55,991 bases of DNA from Mycobacterium sp. E3198 (GCF_001667015.1 NZ_LZIS01000230.1:1-55991); one strand, 5' to 3'. Shown: positions 7,182 through 16,004, counted from the first letter of the stretch. Translations and numbers: made by a program. The notes: generated by a model not told the origin, from the sequence alone.

Positions 7182-9089
7182 CTAATCGCCGGTGCGCGTG
7201 AGCGTTTCGTCGTAGTCCAGGCTCCACTGACAATTGGGCCCACCGGACTCGTCCAGGTGATTGTGCCCGATGAGCTGCTTGAGGGGATCCTGCGGCGGCT
7301 GCGGCAACGGGTACTGCCCGGTGGCTTTCGCGTAGACCAGGCCCCCACAGCCGGGGTCGTTGTCGTCGTGCTCGACGTGCAGGCTCCACGCTCCGCCGGC
7401 GAAGACCAGCGGTGTGTCGATCGTCTTGGAGTGGAGGTAGCTCATGCACCGGTCACCGCCGCGCAGGCAGTCGGTGACGACCGCCTGATCGCCCTGCTGT
7501 GGCGGGATGGCCTTCTTGAATCTTCGGGTGACGTGGTAGCGGCCGTGCAGCGCTTCCGCCGGCGACCCGACCCGGGGCGGTAGCGTGCTCGGGTCGGGCA
7601 GGGTGCTGATGTCGACGTCCCCGGTGCGGGTGAAGGTCACCGTCCGCTTTTCGTTGCAGGCGTTTTCGGATGCCCCGCGGTATTCGCCGGTGAGGGTGCC
7701 GTCGGGCTGCGGCTGCAGCGTCAGGACCTGCCAGACCTCGGCCGGTGCGTCCCGGCATTTGTCCGAGCCGAGGCTGACGGCCACCCAGCGGCCGTCCACC
7801 TCGTCGAACACCGAGCTCGAGGCGAGCCTCAGCTCCCCACCGAGGCGCGACGCGGTGGCCCGGCAGCCTGTCGACCCACACGCCGAGCGCACCGCGTAGG
7901 TGTCCGTCGTCGGCTTGGCGGCCGCAGCCGTCACGTCGTCGAGGGTGCCGCCCTGCCCGAAATGCGCCTGGTAGACACCGGTGAACGGGCCCGTGTTGGG
8001 CGGCGGGGTCTTCGTCGGCGGGGCGCCGGTCGGCGCGGCTGCACGACCGGGATCATGGCCGTGCAGGAGCTTGACGCCGGCAAAAACACCTCCCCCCACG
8101 ACGAGCAGCCCGACGCCGGCCAGCGCGCCGATCAGCGCGCGGGGACGCCGCCGGGGCCGCGGTCCGACGGGGGGCCGCATGGCGGGCATGGTGGCGTCGA
8201 TCGCGGGTTGGGTGTCGGGGAACGGAACGGCGCCCGGCCCGGACGGGCCGGCGCCCAGGGCGCGGGCCAGCTGGTCGGCGAATTCGCGGCAGCCGGCGAA
8301 CCTTTCGGCCGGCCTCTTGGCCATCGCGGTGGCGAACACCGGGTCCAGCGCGGCGAGCTGCGGACGATGGGCCGCGATCGAGGGCGGCGGGGCGCCGATG
8401 TGCTGGCTGATCACCACGGCGGGATTGGAATCGACATAGGGCGCCGCACCGGTCAGCAGGTGAAAAACCGTGCAGGCCAACGCGTATTGGTCGGCGCGGC
8501 CGTCGATCGGCTCGCCCTTGAGCTGCTCGGGCGCCGCGTAGGCCGCCGTGCCCACCGTCATGTTGGTCGCCGTCAGCCCGGTGGCGTCGTCGACGCGCCG
8601 CGCGACGCCGAAGTCGGCCAGAAACACCCGCCGCTGCTGCCCGTCGGGATCGGTCAACAAGATGTTGGCCGGCTTGACGTCTCGATGCAGCAGCCCGCGT
8701 TGATGCGCGTAGTCCAGCGCGGAGCCGACCGCGGTCGCGACGGCGACCACCAATTCGGGCGGCAGTCCGCCGGGGTGGCTCTCGCGCAGCAGCCGGCCCG
8801 CGTCCGTGCCGGCCACGTAATCCATTGAGATCCAAAGCCGGCCGTCTTCCTCGCCGCGGTCGTGGATCGCCACGATGTGCGGATGCGACAGGCCGGACGC
8901 CAGGTCCGCCTCGCGCAGGAACCGGGCCCGAAACTCCGGATCGTCGGTCGAATCCGCCGCGAGGACCTTCAGCGCGTCCTCGCGCGGCAGCCGTGGGTGC
9001 GCCGCCAGAAACACCTGACCCATGCCGCCCGAGCCCAACATCCGCAGGATCGTGTATCCGGCAAACACCTGGCCGACTTCGAGCGACAT
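7182..9089 (-). CDS. PknF-like receptor Ser/Thr kinase A with eight-cysteine ectodomain
   Basis: The 635-residue protein has a Hanks-type kinase domain (about 10-270): glycine loop G-S-G-G-M-G, Lys41, H-R-D-V-K-P-A-N with catalytic Asp137, D-F-G at 159-161 and a PknF-type activation loop with two threonines (TNMTVGT). A membrane helix follows at about 320-345. The ectodomain (about 370-635) holds two related modules, each ending in TRTGD and each with four cysteines (SACxxxGC, KC, AC; DCLRGGDRC, GC, NC), so four disulfides are likely. It should sense something outside the membrane and phosphorylate cytoplasmic targets. The ATG at 9089 aligns with both paralogues and lies 6 bases after a TACGAT box. 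It sits 44 bp downstream of paralogue B. Confidence 0.9.
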   Translation of the reverse strand: MSLEVGQVFAGYTILRMLGSGGMGQVFLAAHPRLPREDALKVLAADSTDDPEFRARFLREADLASGLSHPHIVAIHDRGEEDGRLWISMDYVAGTDAGRLLRESHPGGLPPELVVAVATAVGSALDYAHQRGLLHRDVKPANILLTDPDGQQRRVFLADFGVARRVDDATGLTATNMTVGTAAYAAPEQLKGEPIDGRADQYALACTVFHLLTGAAPYVDSNPAVVISQHIGAPPPSIAAHRPQLAALDPVFATAMAKRPAERFAGCREFADQLARALGAGPSGPGAVPFPDTQPAIDATMPAMRPPVGPRPRRRPRALIGALAGVGLLVVGGGVFAGVKLLHGHDPGRAAAPTGAPPTKTPPPNTGPFTGVYQAHFGQGGTLDDVTAAAAKPTTDTYAVRSACGSTGCRATASRLGGELRLASSSVFDEVDGRWVAVSLGSDKCRDAPAEVWQVLTLQPQPDGTLTGEYRGASENACNEKRTVTFTRTGDVDISTLPDPSTLPPRVGSPAEALHGRYHVTRRFKKAIPPQQGDQAVVTDCLRGGDRCMSYLHSKTIDTPLVFAGGAWSLHVEHDDNDPGCGGLVYAKATGQYPLPQPPQDPLKQLIGHNHLDESGGPNCQWSLDYDETLTRTGD

Positions 9090-9101
9090 GGCCAGATCGT
9101 A
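9090..9101 (-). promoter_or_regulatory. Candidate leaderless -10 box of kinase A (TACGAT-N6-ATG)
   Basis: TACGAT fits the mycobacterial -10 pattern TANNNT and ends six bases before the ATG, which places the predicted transcript start on the A of ATG. The same hexamer and spacing precede the other two PknF-like kinases. Confidence 0.5.
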
Positions 9102-9133
9102 GATGCTGAAGCCGCGGCGGCACGTGCAATTCG

Positions 9134-10990
9134 CTAATCCCCGGTGCGCGTGAACGTTTCGTCGAAGTCCGCGTTGAGTGGGCACGGCGCGCTCTGTTCC
9201 TGGTGACCGCGCCCGGTCAGCTTCGCGATGGGGTCCGCCGGCGGTTGTGGCAGCGCATATTCGCCGGTGGATTTCATGTGCGTCGTGTCCCCCGAGCGCG
9301 GGCACGTGCTGGTGGCGTCGACGTTCCAGGTCCACTTGCCGCCCCCGAACACCAGCGGTAGGTCATTGGACGGTTCGTGAAAGTAGCTCATGCATCGCTC
9401 ACCGCTGCGCAGGCAATGGGTGGTGACGGCGGTGTCGAATTGCTGCAGCAGCTCGCCGCTCGTCAGGATCCACGTCACGTGGTAGCGACCACGCAGCGCC
9501 TGGGCCGGCGATACGATGCGCGTGGGGACGCCGGCCGGGTCGGGGATGCCCTTGGTATCGACGTCCCCGGTGCGGGTGAAGGTCACGGTTCGCTTGGTCG
9601 CGCAGGCATTGGCGGCGGTCGCGGTGAAGTCACCGGTGAGGCTCCCGCCGGGACCGGGTCGCAGCGTGAACACCTGCCAGAACTCCGCGGGGCCATCGCG
9701 GCACCTGTCCGTCCCGAGCGACACCGCCACCCAGCTGTCGTCGATCCGGTCGAACACCAGCGTCGCGTCCGTCACGGTCGCGCCGCCCAGGCGTTGCGCC
9801 GTCATCACGCAGCCCTGCGCGCGGCACACCGAACGGACCCCGTACGTGCTCGTCAGCGCCGGCGGCGCAGCCGAATCCGGGATGTCGTCGAGGGCGATGG
9901 TCGATCCGAAGTCCGCCCGGTAGGTGCCAATGAAGGGGTCCGACGCGGGGGCCGGGTGGCGCTGCGCGGTGAGCTGCAGGGCCGCGACCACGCCGCCGGC
10001 GACCAGCAACAGGACGCCCGCCACGACGCCGGTCACCAGGGCGCGGCGCCGACCCGATCTCCGGCTCGACGGCGACGACGGCGACGACGGCGGCAACGGC
10101 GGCAACGCGAGCGCGGTCGGGTCGAGTGCCCGATCGGAGCGCGCGTTGGCCGCGCCGAGGTGCCGACGCAATTGCTCGGCGAACTCCCCGCAGCTGCCGA
10201 AGCGCCCGGACGGCTCCTTGGCCATCGCGGTGGCAAACACCGGATCCAACCCCGCGAGCTCCGGCCGGCGAGCGCCGACCGAGGGCGGCGGGGCGCTGAC
10301 CTGCTGGCCGATCACCACCGCGAGGTTGGGGCCCCGATACGGCGGGACGCCGGCCAGCAGGTGAAACGCCGTGCACGCCAAGGCGTATTGATCCGCCCGG
10401 CCGTCGACCGGCCCGGCCATCAGCTGCTCCGGCGCCGCGTAGGCCGCCGTGCCCACGGCCATCTTGGTCGACGTCAGCCCCGCCGCATCATCGAGGCGGC
10501 GCGCGATGCCGAAGTCCGCCAAGTAAATCCGCCGACCCTGTTCGTCGGAATCGGTGACCAGGACGTTGGCGGGCTTGACGTCGCGGTGCAGCAGGCCGCG
10601 ATGATGCGCGTAGTCCAGCGCCGAGGCGACCGCGGCGATGATCGCCATCGCCTCGTCGGCGGGCATGCCGCCTCCGAACCGCTCCCGCAGCAGCCGGGCC
10701 GCGTCAGTGCCGGCCACGTACTCCATCGAGATCCAGAACTGGCCCTCGAATTCGCCCCGGTCGTGGATGCCCACGATGTGGGGATGCGACAGGCCGGCGG
10801 CCAGCTCCGCCTCGCGCTCGAACCGCTCCCGGTACTGCGGATCGGCGGTCACCTCGGGGGCCAACACCTTCAGCGCGTCCTCGCGAGGCAACCGCGGGTG
10901 CGCGGCCAGGTAGACCCGGCCCATGCCGCCCGAACCCAGCACCCGCAGGATCGTGTATCCGGCAAACACCTGGCCGGCGTCAAGCGCCAT
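9134..10990 (-). CDS. PknF-like receptor Ser/Thr kinase B with eight-cysteine ectodomain
   Basis: This 618-residue paralogue of kinase A has the same register: G-S-G-G-M-G, Lys41, HRDVKPAN, DFG, and an activation loop with S-T-K-M-A-V-G-T, where the first loop threonine of PknF is partly changed. After a Ser/Pro linker, one membrane helix (about 328-350) leads to an ectodomain of two modules with the same eight cysteines (SVCRAQGC, RC, AC; HCLRSGERC, TC, PC) and the same TRTGD ends. It starts 24 bp after the multicopper oxidase stop and ends 44 bp before kinase A, so it can be read from the upstream genes as well as from its own TACGAT box. ATG 10990 is preferred over an in-frame TTG two codons earlier. 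Confidence 0.9.
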   Translation of the reverse strand: MALDAGQVFAGYTILRVLGSGGMGRVYLAAHPRLPREDALKVLAPEVTADPQYRERFEREAELAAGLSHPHIVGIHDRGEFEGQFWISMEYVAGTDAARLLRERFGGGMPADEAMAIIAAVASALDYAHHRGLLHRDVKPANVLVTDSDEQGRRIYLADFGIARRLDDAAGLTSTKMAVGTAAYAAPEQLMAGPVDGRADQYALACTAFHLLAGVPPYRGPNLAVVIGQQVSAPPPSVGARRPELAGLDPVFATAMAKEPSGRFGSCGEFAEQLRRHLGAANARSDRALDPTALALPPLPPSSPSSPSSRRSGRRRALVTGVVAGVLLLVAGGVVAALQLTAQRHPAPASDPFIGTYRADFGSTIALDDIPDSAAPPALTSTYGVRSVCRAQGCVMTAQRLGGATVTDATLVFDRIDDSWVAVSLGTDRCRDGPAEFWQVFTLRPGPGGSLTGDFTATAANACATKRTVTFTRTGDVDTKGIPDPAGVPTRIVSPAQALRGRYHVTWILTSGELLQQFDTAVTTHCLRSGERCMSYFHEPSNDLPLVFGGGKWTWNVDATSTCPRSGDTTHMKSTGEYALPQPPADPIAKLTGRGHQEQSAPCPLNADFDETFTRTGD

Positions 10991-11002
10991 GGGCAAATCG
11001 TA
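10991..11002 (-). promoter_or_regulatory. Candidate leaderless -10 box of kinase B (TACGAT-N6-ATG)
   Basis: The hexamer lies in the 24-bp gap after the multicopper oxidase gene, with the same spacing as for kinases A and C. It would let kinase B and A be transcribed apart from the ArsR-ArsC/oxidase genes. Confidence 0.45.
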
Positions 11003-11014
11003 GAGTCTGGCGGG

Positions 11015-12505
11015 TCAGCCGCAGTTGAGCAGCAGCATCAGCCCGTAGTCCATGTGGATCTGCTGATGGCAGTGCAGCAGGGACAGGCCGGGTTGATCGG
11101 CGACGAAATCGACCTCCATGCTCTGGTAGCCGCCCAGCATCGCGACGTCCTTGCGCACGCCGGCGGTCGGTGTGCCGGCGAAGCGGGTGATCTCAAAAGT
11201 GTGCCGGTGCAGGTGCATCGGGTGCAGGTCGTCGGTGGCGTTGCGGAAGCGCAGCCGGTAGCGCTTGTCGCGTTGCACGTCGAGCACGGGTGAGTTGGTG
11301 CCCATCGAAAAGGGCGTTCCGTTGATCGTCCAGAGATTGAAGCCGCCCTCGGCGGCGTTGCGCTTCTCGATCAGCATCTCGATGGTGCCGTCGGGCGCCG
11401 GAGGCGGGGGGGGGTGGGGCGGCGCGAACAAGCGGTAATCCCACTTGAACGGCGGCGGCGGCGCCCATTGCGGATCTCCGCCGCGGCCGGCGTATTCCAC
11501 CACCACGCCCATCCCGTGGCCGCGGTCGTCGTCGGACAGGTCGCCCAGCACCCACACCCCCGGGTTGTTCATCGTGACCACCGCCGAAACCCGTTCCGCC
11601 GCACCGAGCCACAGCACCGGCACGGGCGCCGGATTCGGCACCGGGTTTCCGTCCAGCGCGATCACATGGAAGCTGTGACCGGGCAACGCCAGGCTGCGCG
11701 TCTCGGTGGCGCTGCCGTTGAGGACGTGCAGCAACACCCGCTGCCCGGTGTGGACGCGGATGGGGTCGCCGTGGCCGAGCATGCGCCCGTTGATGGCGAA
11801 CGCCCCGTAGCTGACCTCGTAGCCACGCGGGTCGCCGCGGCCGAGCGAGGCCTTCATCGCCGATTCGCCCTTGTCCCTGAGGTCGGGCTCCTGCTCGCCA
11901 ACGAGGAAGTCGCTGGCCATGTCGCCGCCGCGGCTGAAGGAGGGATCGAACTCCTTGAGCGTCAAGAAGATCTCTTGGTCGTAGGCACCGGCGTTCTGCC
12001 GGGGTTCGATGTAGACCGGGCCGACCAGGCCGCTGTATTGGCCGCGGGACAGGTCGGAGCGCGGGACGACGTGGGTGTGATAGAACCGGAAGCCCGCCGG
12101 ACCGGGGACGAAGGAGATGCGGCGCATGCCGTGCGCGGGGACATACGGCGTGCCCTCCTCGGCCGAGCCGTCGACGTCGACGCCCACGTGCTGGCCGTGC
12201 CAGTGCAGCTGCTCGGGGGAATCGGTGTCGTTGAAGATGTCCACCCACGTCCGCTGCCCCTCCTTGAACCGCAGCAGCGGACCGGGGAATTGGCCGTTGT
12301 AGGTCAGGGTCGACGCGATGTGATCCGGTGCCAACTCCACGGTCGAAGTGCCGATCCGCAGGGTGTAATCCGGCTTGCCGTTGGGCGGGGACGGCGGCGC
12401 GGTCCGCGAGCACGCGGCCGTCGCGAGGCCGGCGCCGCCGCTCGCGGCGATCAGCGCCAGCCCGCCGCCCGCCAGGAACCGGCGTCGATCGACCGCCACG
12501 CTCAT
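11015..12505 (-). CDS. Tat-exported multicopper oxidase (three-domain, laccase/CueO-like)
   Basis: The 496-residue protein starts with a twin-arginine signal (DRRRFLAGG, hydrophobic core, ATAAC, possibly a lipidation site). All four copper motifs are present: HWHG, YHTH, HPMHLHRH and a C-terminal HCHQQIH. At the type 1 axial position, four residues after the last His, there is Leu where CueO and CotA have Met; the following residue is Met. Such enzymes oxidise Cu(I), Fe(II) or phenols at the cell surface using O2. The start overlaps the ArsR-ArsC stop as ATGA, so the two are translationally coupled, which suggests metal-induced expression. Substrate cannot be read from sequence. Confidence 0.9.
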   Translation of the reverse strand: MSVAVDRRRFLAGGGLALIAASGGAGLATAACSRTAPPSPPNGKPDYTLRIGTSTVELAPDHIASTLTYNGQFPGPLLRFKEGQRTWVDIFNDTDSPEQLHWHGQHVGVDVDGSAEEGTPYVPAHGMRRISFVPGPAGFRFYHTHVVPRSDLSRGQYSGLVGPVYIEPRQNAGAYDQEIFLTLKEFDPSFSRGGDMASDFLVGEQEPDLRDKGESAMKASLGRGDPRGYEVSYGAFAINGRMLGHGDPIRVHTGQRVLLHVLNGSATETRSLALPGHSFHVIALDGNPVPNPAPVPVLWLGAAERVSAVVTMNNPGVWVLGDLSDDDRGHGMGVVVEYAGRGGDPQWAPPPPFKWDYRLFAPPHPPPPPAPDGTIEMLIEKRNAAEGGFNLWTINGTPFSMGTNSPVLDVQRDKRYRLRFRNATDDLHPMHLHRHTFEITRFAGTPTAGVRKDVAMLGGYQSMEVDFVADQPGLSLLHCHQQIHMDYGLMLLLNCG

Positions 12506-13242
12506 CGCCCCCGGGCCAAAACGGGCAGCAGAAACTCGATACGGCTATCCAGTTCGCTTGCCACGCGGCGGAATTCGGGGTAGCTCTCCCGGATGCCGCC
12601 GGCGGCCGACGGGTCGGGCAGGCTCCAGTGCATCGCCGTGGCCACGCCGTGCTTGTCGGCGTACTCGCGGACCTTGTCGCACAACGTGATCACGTAATCG
12701 AAACGCCGCCGGGCGACCGCCGTCAGCGGCCGCGGCCGGGCGTCGCCGAGGTCGATGCCGTACCTGTCGCGCATGACGCGTACCGCGTTGGGGTGCAGCG
12801 CGGGCTTGGGATGGCTGCCCGCGCTCGCGGCGCCGACGCGCGTTCCGCCCTTCTTGCGCAGCAGCGCCTCGGCCATCGGCGAGCGCGCGCTGTTGCCGGT
12901 GCACAAAAACAGCACCGACCCGGCCGGCTGCCCGGTGGGGGCCGCCGCGAGCGACGGATGAAGCGCGGCCGCCGCGTCGGCGAACGCCCCCGCGCAGCTG
13001 GCCAGGTTCAGCTGGTAATAGGTGTCGCGGCCGTCGAAGTTGCTTCGCCGCGCGTCGATCAGCCCGGCCGAACGCAAGAGCCGCAGGTGATACGAGACCA
13101 GGTTTTGCGGTTCGTCGACCGCGGCGGCCAGTTCCCGCACCCGGTGGTCGCCGGCCGCGAGTTCGGTCAGCAGCGCCCAGCGCACCGGATGCGAGGCCAT
13201 CTGCATCAGCCGGGGAACCACCGCCCGATCGGTCGCCGCCAC
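12502..13242 (-). CDS. ArsR-ArsC fusion: winged-helix repressor joined to arsenate reductase/LMW phosphatase domain
   Basis: Residues about 1-90 form an ArsR-type winged helix (ASHPVRWALLTELAAGDHRV, recognition region QNLVSYHLRLLRSAGL). Residues about 108-240 are a low-molecular-weight phosphatase/arsenate reductase fold with the active loop C-T-G-N-S-A-R (CX5R) and a late aspartate in SLPDPSA. The obvious ArsR metal-site pair CVC is absent from the repressor half. The GTG at 13242 sits 7 bases after a TATTGT -10-like box and faces the permease gene across a palindrome at 13257-13272. The stop overlaps the multicopper oxidase start. It probably represses its own operon and perhaps the divergent permease. 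Confidence 0.88.
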   Translation of the reverse strand: MAATDRAVVPRLMQMASHPVRWALLTELAAGDHRVRELAAAVDEPQNLVSYHLRLLRSAGLIDARRSNFDGRDTYYQLNLASCAGAFADAAAALHPSLAAAPTGQPAGSVLFLCTGNSARSPMAEALLRKKGGTRVGAASAGSHPKPALHPNAVRVMRDRYGIDLGDARPRPLTAVARRRFDYVITLCDKVREYADKHGVATAMHWSLPDPSAAGGIRESYPEFRRVASELDSRIEFLLPVLARGR

Positions 13243-13249
13243 CCTTCGG

Positions 13250-13277
13250 ACAATACATCAAACCAGTTTGATAGGTT
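13250..13277. promoter_or_regulatory. Divergent promoter with ArsR-type palindromic operator
   Basis: A perfect 16-bp palindrome, ATCAAACCAGTTTGAT, occupies 13257-13272. A minus-strand TATTGT (13250-13255) lies 7 bases before the GTG of the ArsR-ArsC fusion, and a plus-strand TAGGTT (13272-13277) lies 7 bases before the GTG of the permease. Both boxes fit TANNNT and would give leaderless or near-leaderless transcripts. A repressor on the palindrome would block both -10 regions at once. Confidence 0.6.
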
Positions 13278-13284
13278 ACCGGCT

Positions 13285-14541
13285 GTGAACGCGACGAACC
13301 CGGAGCTTCGACGAAGCCTGGGGGTGTTCGACGCGGTGGTGATCGGGCTGGGCTCGATGATCGGCGCCGGAATTTTCGCCGCGCTCGGCCCCGCCGCGCG
13401 CGCGGCCGGCCCGGGGCTGCTGGTGGTGCAGGCGCTGGCGGCGGTGGTGGCCTACTGCAACGCCACCTCGTCGGCCCGGCTGGCCGCCCTCTACCCGGCC
13501 TCCGGCGGTACGTATGTGTATGGCCGCCAGCGGCTCGGGGAGTTCTGGGGGTATCTGGCGGGGTGGGGCTTTGTCGTCGGCAAGACCGCCTCGTGCGCGG
13601 CGATGGCCCTGACCGTCGGCTCCTACGCGTGGCGCGCGCAGGCGCACGCGGTGGCCGTCGCCGCGGTGGTCGCGCTGACGGCCGTGAACTACGCCGGGGT
13701 GCAGAAGTCGGCCTGGCTGACCCGCATCATCGTCGCGGTGGTGCTGGCCGTGCTGGCCGCGGTGGTCGTGGCCGCGTTCACCTCCCGCAGCGCCGCCGCC
13801 GATCACCTGCGCCTGGCGGGCGTCACCGCGGGCGGCGTGATCCAGGCCGCGGGGCTGTTGTTCTTCGCGTTCGCGGGCTATGCGCGGATCGCCACGTTGG
13901 GCGAGGAGGTCCGCGACCCGGCTCGCACCATCCCGCGGGCGATCCCGCTCGCGCTCGGCATAGCGCTGGCCGTCTACGCGTCGGTGGCCGTCGCGGCACT
14001 CGCCGTGCTGGGTCCGCGGCGCCTGGCCGACTCCCCGGCACCGCTGTCGGATGCGGTGCGGGTAACCGGAATCGGCTGGCTGGCACCCGTGGTCCAGGTG
14101 GGTGCGGCCGTCGCGGCGGTGGGCTCGCTGCTCGCCCTGATCCTCGGGGTCTCCCGCACCACCCTGGCCATGGCTCGCGACCACCACCTCCCCCACGCGC
14201 TGGCCGCCGTGCACCCGAGGTTCGGTGTGCCCCACCGCGCCGAGCTGCTGATCGGCGCCATCGTGGCGGTGGCGGCCGCCGTCGTCGACCTGCGGGGCGC
14301 GATCGGCTTTTCCTCCTTCGCGGTGCTGATCTACTACGCCGTGGCCAACGCCTCCGCGTTCACCCTGCGACCCGACGAGGGCCGCCCGCGCCGCCCGATC
14401 GCGGTGATCGGGCTGGTCGGCTGCGTGGTCCTGGCATTCGCGATGCCGCTGTCTTCGGTGCTGGCGGGCGCGATCGTGCTGGGCATCGGCGCCGCGGCCT
14501 ATGCGCTTCGGCGCGCGGCACGACCCACCGATCGAGCCTGA
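13285..14541 (+). CDS. APC-superfamily amino acid permease
   Basis: The 418-residue protein has about 12 hydrophobic segments. The N-terminal helix carries the APC signature G-S-M-I-G-A-G-I-F, which unwinds around the substrate amino group in this superfamily, and a YPASGGTYVYG motif follows in the next segments. It should transport an amino acid or amine across the cytoplasmic membrane. It is divergent from the ArsR-ArsC fusion and shares its palindromic operator, and arsR-acr3-arsC-cadI follow in the same direction, so it is embedded in an arsenic locus; whether it carries an arsenic-related substrate is unknown. GTG 13285 is chosen because the family signature starts about 20 residues later. 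The last helices look slightly shortened compared with longer APC members. Confidence 0.85.
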   Translation: MNATNPELRRSLGVFDAVVIGLGSMIGAGIFAALGPAARAAGPGLLVVQALAAVVAYCNATSSARLAALYPASGGTYVYGRQRLGEFWGYLAGWGFVVGKTASCAAMALTVGSYAWRAQAHAVAVAAVVALTAVNYAGVQKSAWLTRIIVAVVLAVLAAVVVAAFTSRSAAADHLRLAGVTAGGVIQAAGLLFFAFAGYARIATLGEEVRDPARTIPRAIPLALGIALAVYASVAVAALAVLGPRRLADSPAPLSDAVRVTGIGWLAPVVQVGAAVAAVGSLLALILGVSRTTLAMARDHHLPHALAAVHPRFGVPHRAELLIGAIVAVAAAVVDLRGAIGFSSFAVLIYYAVANASAFTLRPDEGRPRRPIAVIGLVGCVVLAFAMPLSSVLAGAIVLGIGAAAYALRRAARPTDRA

Positions 14542-14564
14542 GCCGACGCCGGGCTTGCCATCTG

Positions 14565-14598
14565 ATTCGATGAGTGTTTATATAGATAGATGTCGAAT
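14565..14598. promoter_or_regulatory. Candidate operator of the arsR-acr3-arsC genes
   Basis: ATTCGA (14565-14570) and TCGAAT (14593-14598) form a 6-bp inverted repeat around an AT-rich core (TTTATATAGATAGATG) that stands out from the surrounding GC-rich DNA and includes the arsR start codon. ArsR-family operators are often AT-rich inverted repeats over the promoter. The exact operator is not determined. Confidence 0.35.
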
Positions 14599-14928
14599 TA
14601 TTCGCCGGCGTGCTGCCCGACGCTCGGCTCGGCGGCCATGGACGAGGCACAGGCGGTCGACCTGGCGGCGATGTTCAAGGCGTTGGCCGACCCGGTGCGC
14701 CTACGCCTGCTGAGCCTGATCGCCGGCCACCCGGGCGGCGAGGCCTGCGTCTGCGAAATATCGGCGACGTTCGACGTCTCGCAGCCGACGATTTCTCACC
14801 ACCTCAAGCTGCTGCGCTCCGCCGGCCTGCTGGACTGCGAGCGGCGCGGGACCTGGGTGTACTACTGGGTGATTCCCGCTGCGCTGCAGCAGCTTTCGGG
14901 GGTCCTACGGGTGGACGACCGCTCGTGA
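14590..14928 (+). CDS. arsR: ArsR-family metalloregulatory repressor
   Basis: The 112-residue protein is a single winged-helix domain. The metal-sensing pair is in E-A-C-V-C-E-I at the start of helix alpha3, matching the CVC As(III) site of ArsR. A vicinal Cys pair (PACCP) near the N-terminus could supply a further thiolate. The recognition helix is QPTISHHLKLLR. As(III) or Sb(III) binding should release it from DNA and switch on the downstream efflux and reductase genes. Its stop overlaps the acr3 GTG as GTGA, so regulator and pump are coupled. The start codon lies inside an AT-rich candidate operator. Confidence 0.92.
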   Translation: MSNYSPACCPTLGSAAMDEAQAVDLAAMFKALADPVRLRLLSLIAGHPGGEACVCEISATFDVSQPTISHHLKLLRSAGLLDCERRGTWVYYWVIPAALQQLSGVLRVDDRS

Positions 14929-16004
14929 CCGAGACCCCCACGTCGGCGCCCGCCCCGGGGGCGGTGGCCACCCGCCTGTCCACGCTGGATCGATTCCTGC
15001 CGGTGTGGATCGTCGCGGCGATGGCCGCCGGCCTGCTGTTGGGCCGCCTCATCGGTGGCCTGGGATCTGCGTTGAGCGCGGTTGCCGTGCAAGGCATTTC
15101 GCTGCCCATCGCGGTCGGCCTGCTGGTCATGATGTATCCGGTGTTGGCCAAAGTGCGCTACGACCGACTCGACGAGGTCACCGGCGACCGCCGCTTGCTG
15201 ATGACGTCGCTGACGCTCAATTGGCTGATCGGGCCCGCGGTGATGTTCGCCCTGGCGTGGCTGCTGCTGGCGGATCTGCCGGAGTACCGCACCGGGCTGA
15301 TCATCGTCGGGCTGGCGCGCTGCATCGCGATGGTCATCATCTGGAACGATCTCGCGTGCGGGGACCGCGAGGCCGCCGCCGTGCTGGTCGCGTTGAACTC
15401 GTTGTTCCAGGTTGCCATGTTCGCCGCGCTGGGCTGGTTTTACCTGTCCGTGCTGCCCGGTTGGCTGGGTTTGCCGCAGACCGGCATCGCCGTATCGCCC
15501 TGGCGCATCGCGCAATCCGTGCTCGTCTTCCTCGGCGTCCCGCTGCTGGCCGGATACCTGTCGCGCCGACTCGGTGAGCGCTCGCGGGGACGCGACTGGT
15601 ATGAGAATCGCTTCCTGCCCCGCATCGGGCCATGGGCGCTGTATGGATTGCTGTTCACCATCGTCGTGCTGTTCGCCTTGCAGGGCCACCAAATCACCGC
15701 GCGGCCAGCCGATGTCGCCCGCATCGCGATTCCGCTGCTGGCCTACTTCGCGATCATGTGGGCCGGCGGTTATGCCCTGGGATTGCTGCTGCGGCTCGGC
15801 TATGCGCGCACCACCACGCTGGCGTTCACCGCCGCCGGTAACAATTTCGAGTTGGCCATCGCGGTGGCGATCGCGACCTACGGCGCCACGTCGGGGCAGG
15901 CCCTGGCCGGGGTGGTCGGGCCGTTGATCGAAGTGCCCGTCTTGGTCGGTCTGGTCTACGTGTCCCTCGCGCTGCGCACCCGGCTGTTCCGGGAGGAGAC
16001 CTAG
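14925..16004 (+). CDS. acr3: ACR3-type arsenite efflux permease
   Basis: The 359-residue protein has about ten membrane helices and the ACR3 features: VGLLVMMYPVLAKVRYD in an early helix, the conserved cysteine in LIIVGLARCIAMVIIWNDLA that is essential in ACR3 pumps, and FTAAGNNFELAIAVAIA in a late helix. It expels As(OH)3 by proton antiport. It starts by overlapping arsR (GTGA) and is followed after 3 bp by arsC, forming a compact operon. In M. tuberculosis the corresponding pump and reductase are, to my knowledge, encoded as one fused protein; here they are two genes. Confidence 0.93.
   Translation: MTETPTSAPAPGAVATRLSTLDRFLPVWIVAAMAAGLLLGRLIGGLGSALSAVAVQGISLPIAVGLLVMMYPVLAKVRYDRLDEVTGDRRLLMTSLTLNWLIGPAVMFALAWLLLADLPEYRTGLIIVGLARCIAMVIIWNDLACGDREAAAVLVALNSLFQVAMFAALGWFYLSVLPGWLGLPQTGIAVSPWRIAQSVLVFLGVPLLAGYLSRRLGERSRGRDWYENRFLPRIGPWALYGLLFTIVVLFALQGHQITARPADVARIAIPLLAYFAIMWAGGYALGLLLRLGYARTTTLAFTAAGNNFELAIAVAIATYGATSGQALAGVVGPLIEVPVLVGLVYVSLALRTRLFREET

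Noticed and set aside
9134..11293. A 638-codon plus-strand frame opposite kinase B
   Set aside because: Shadow frame; kinase motifs in correct order on the minus strand account for the DNA.
12328..13284. N-terminal extension of the APC permease by over 300 codons
   Set aside because: The extension is antisense to the ArsR-ArsC fusion and part of the oxidase; the permease signature begins about 20 residues after GTG 13285.
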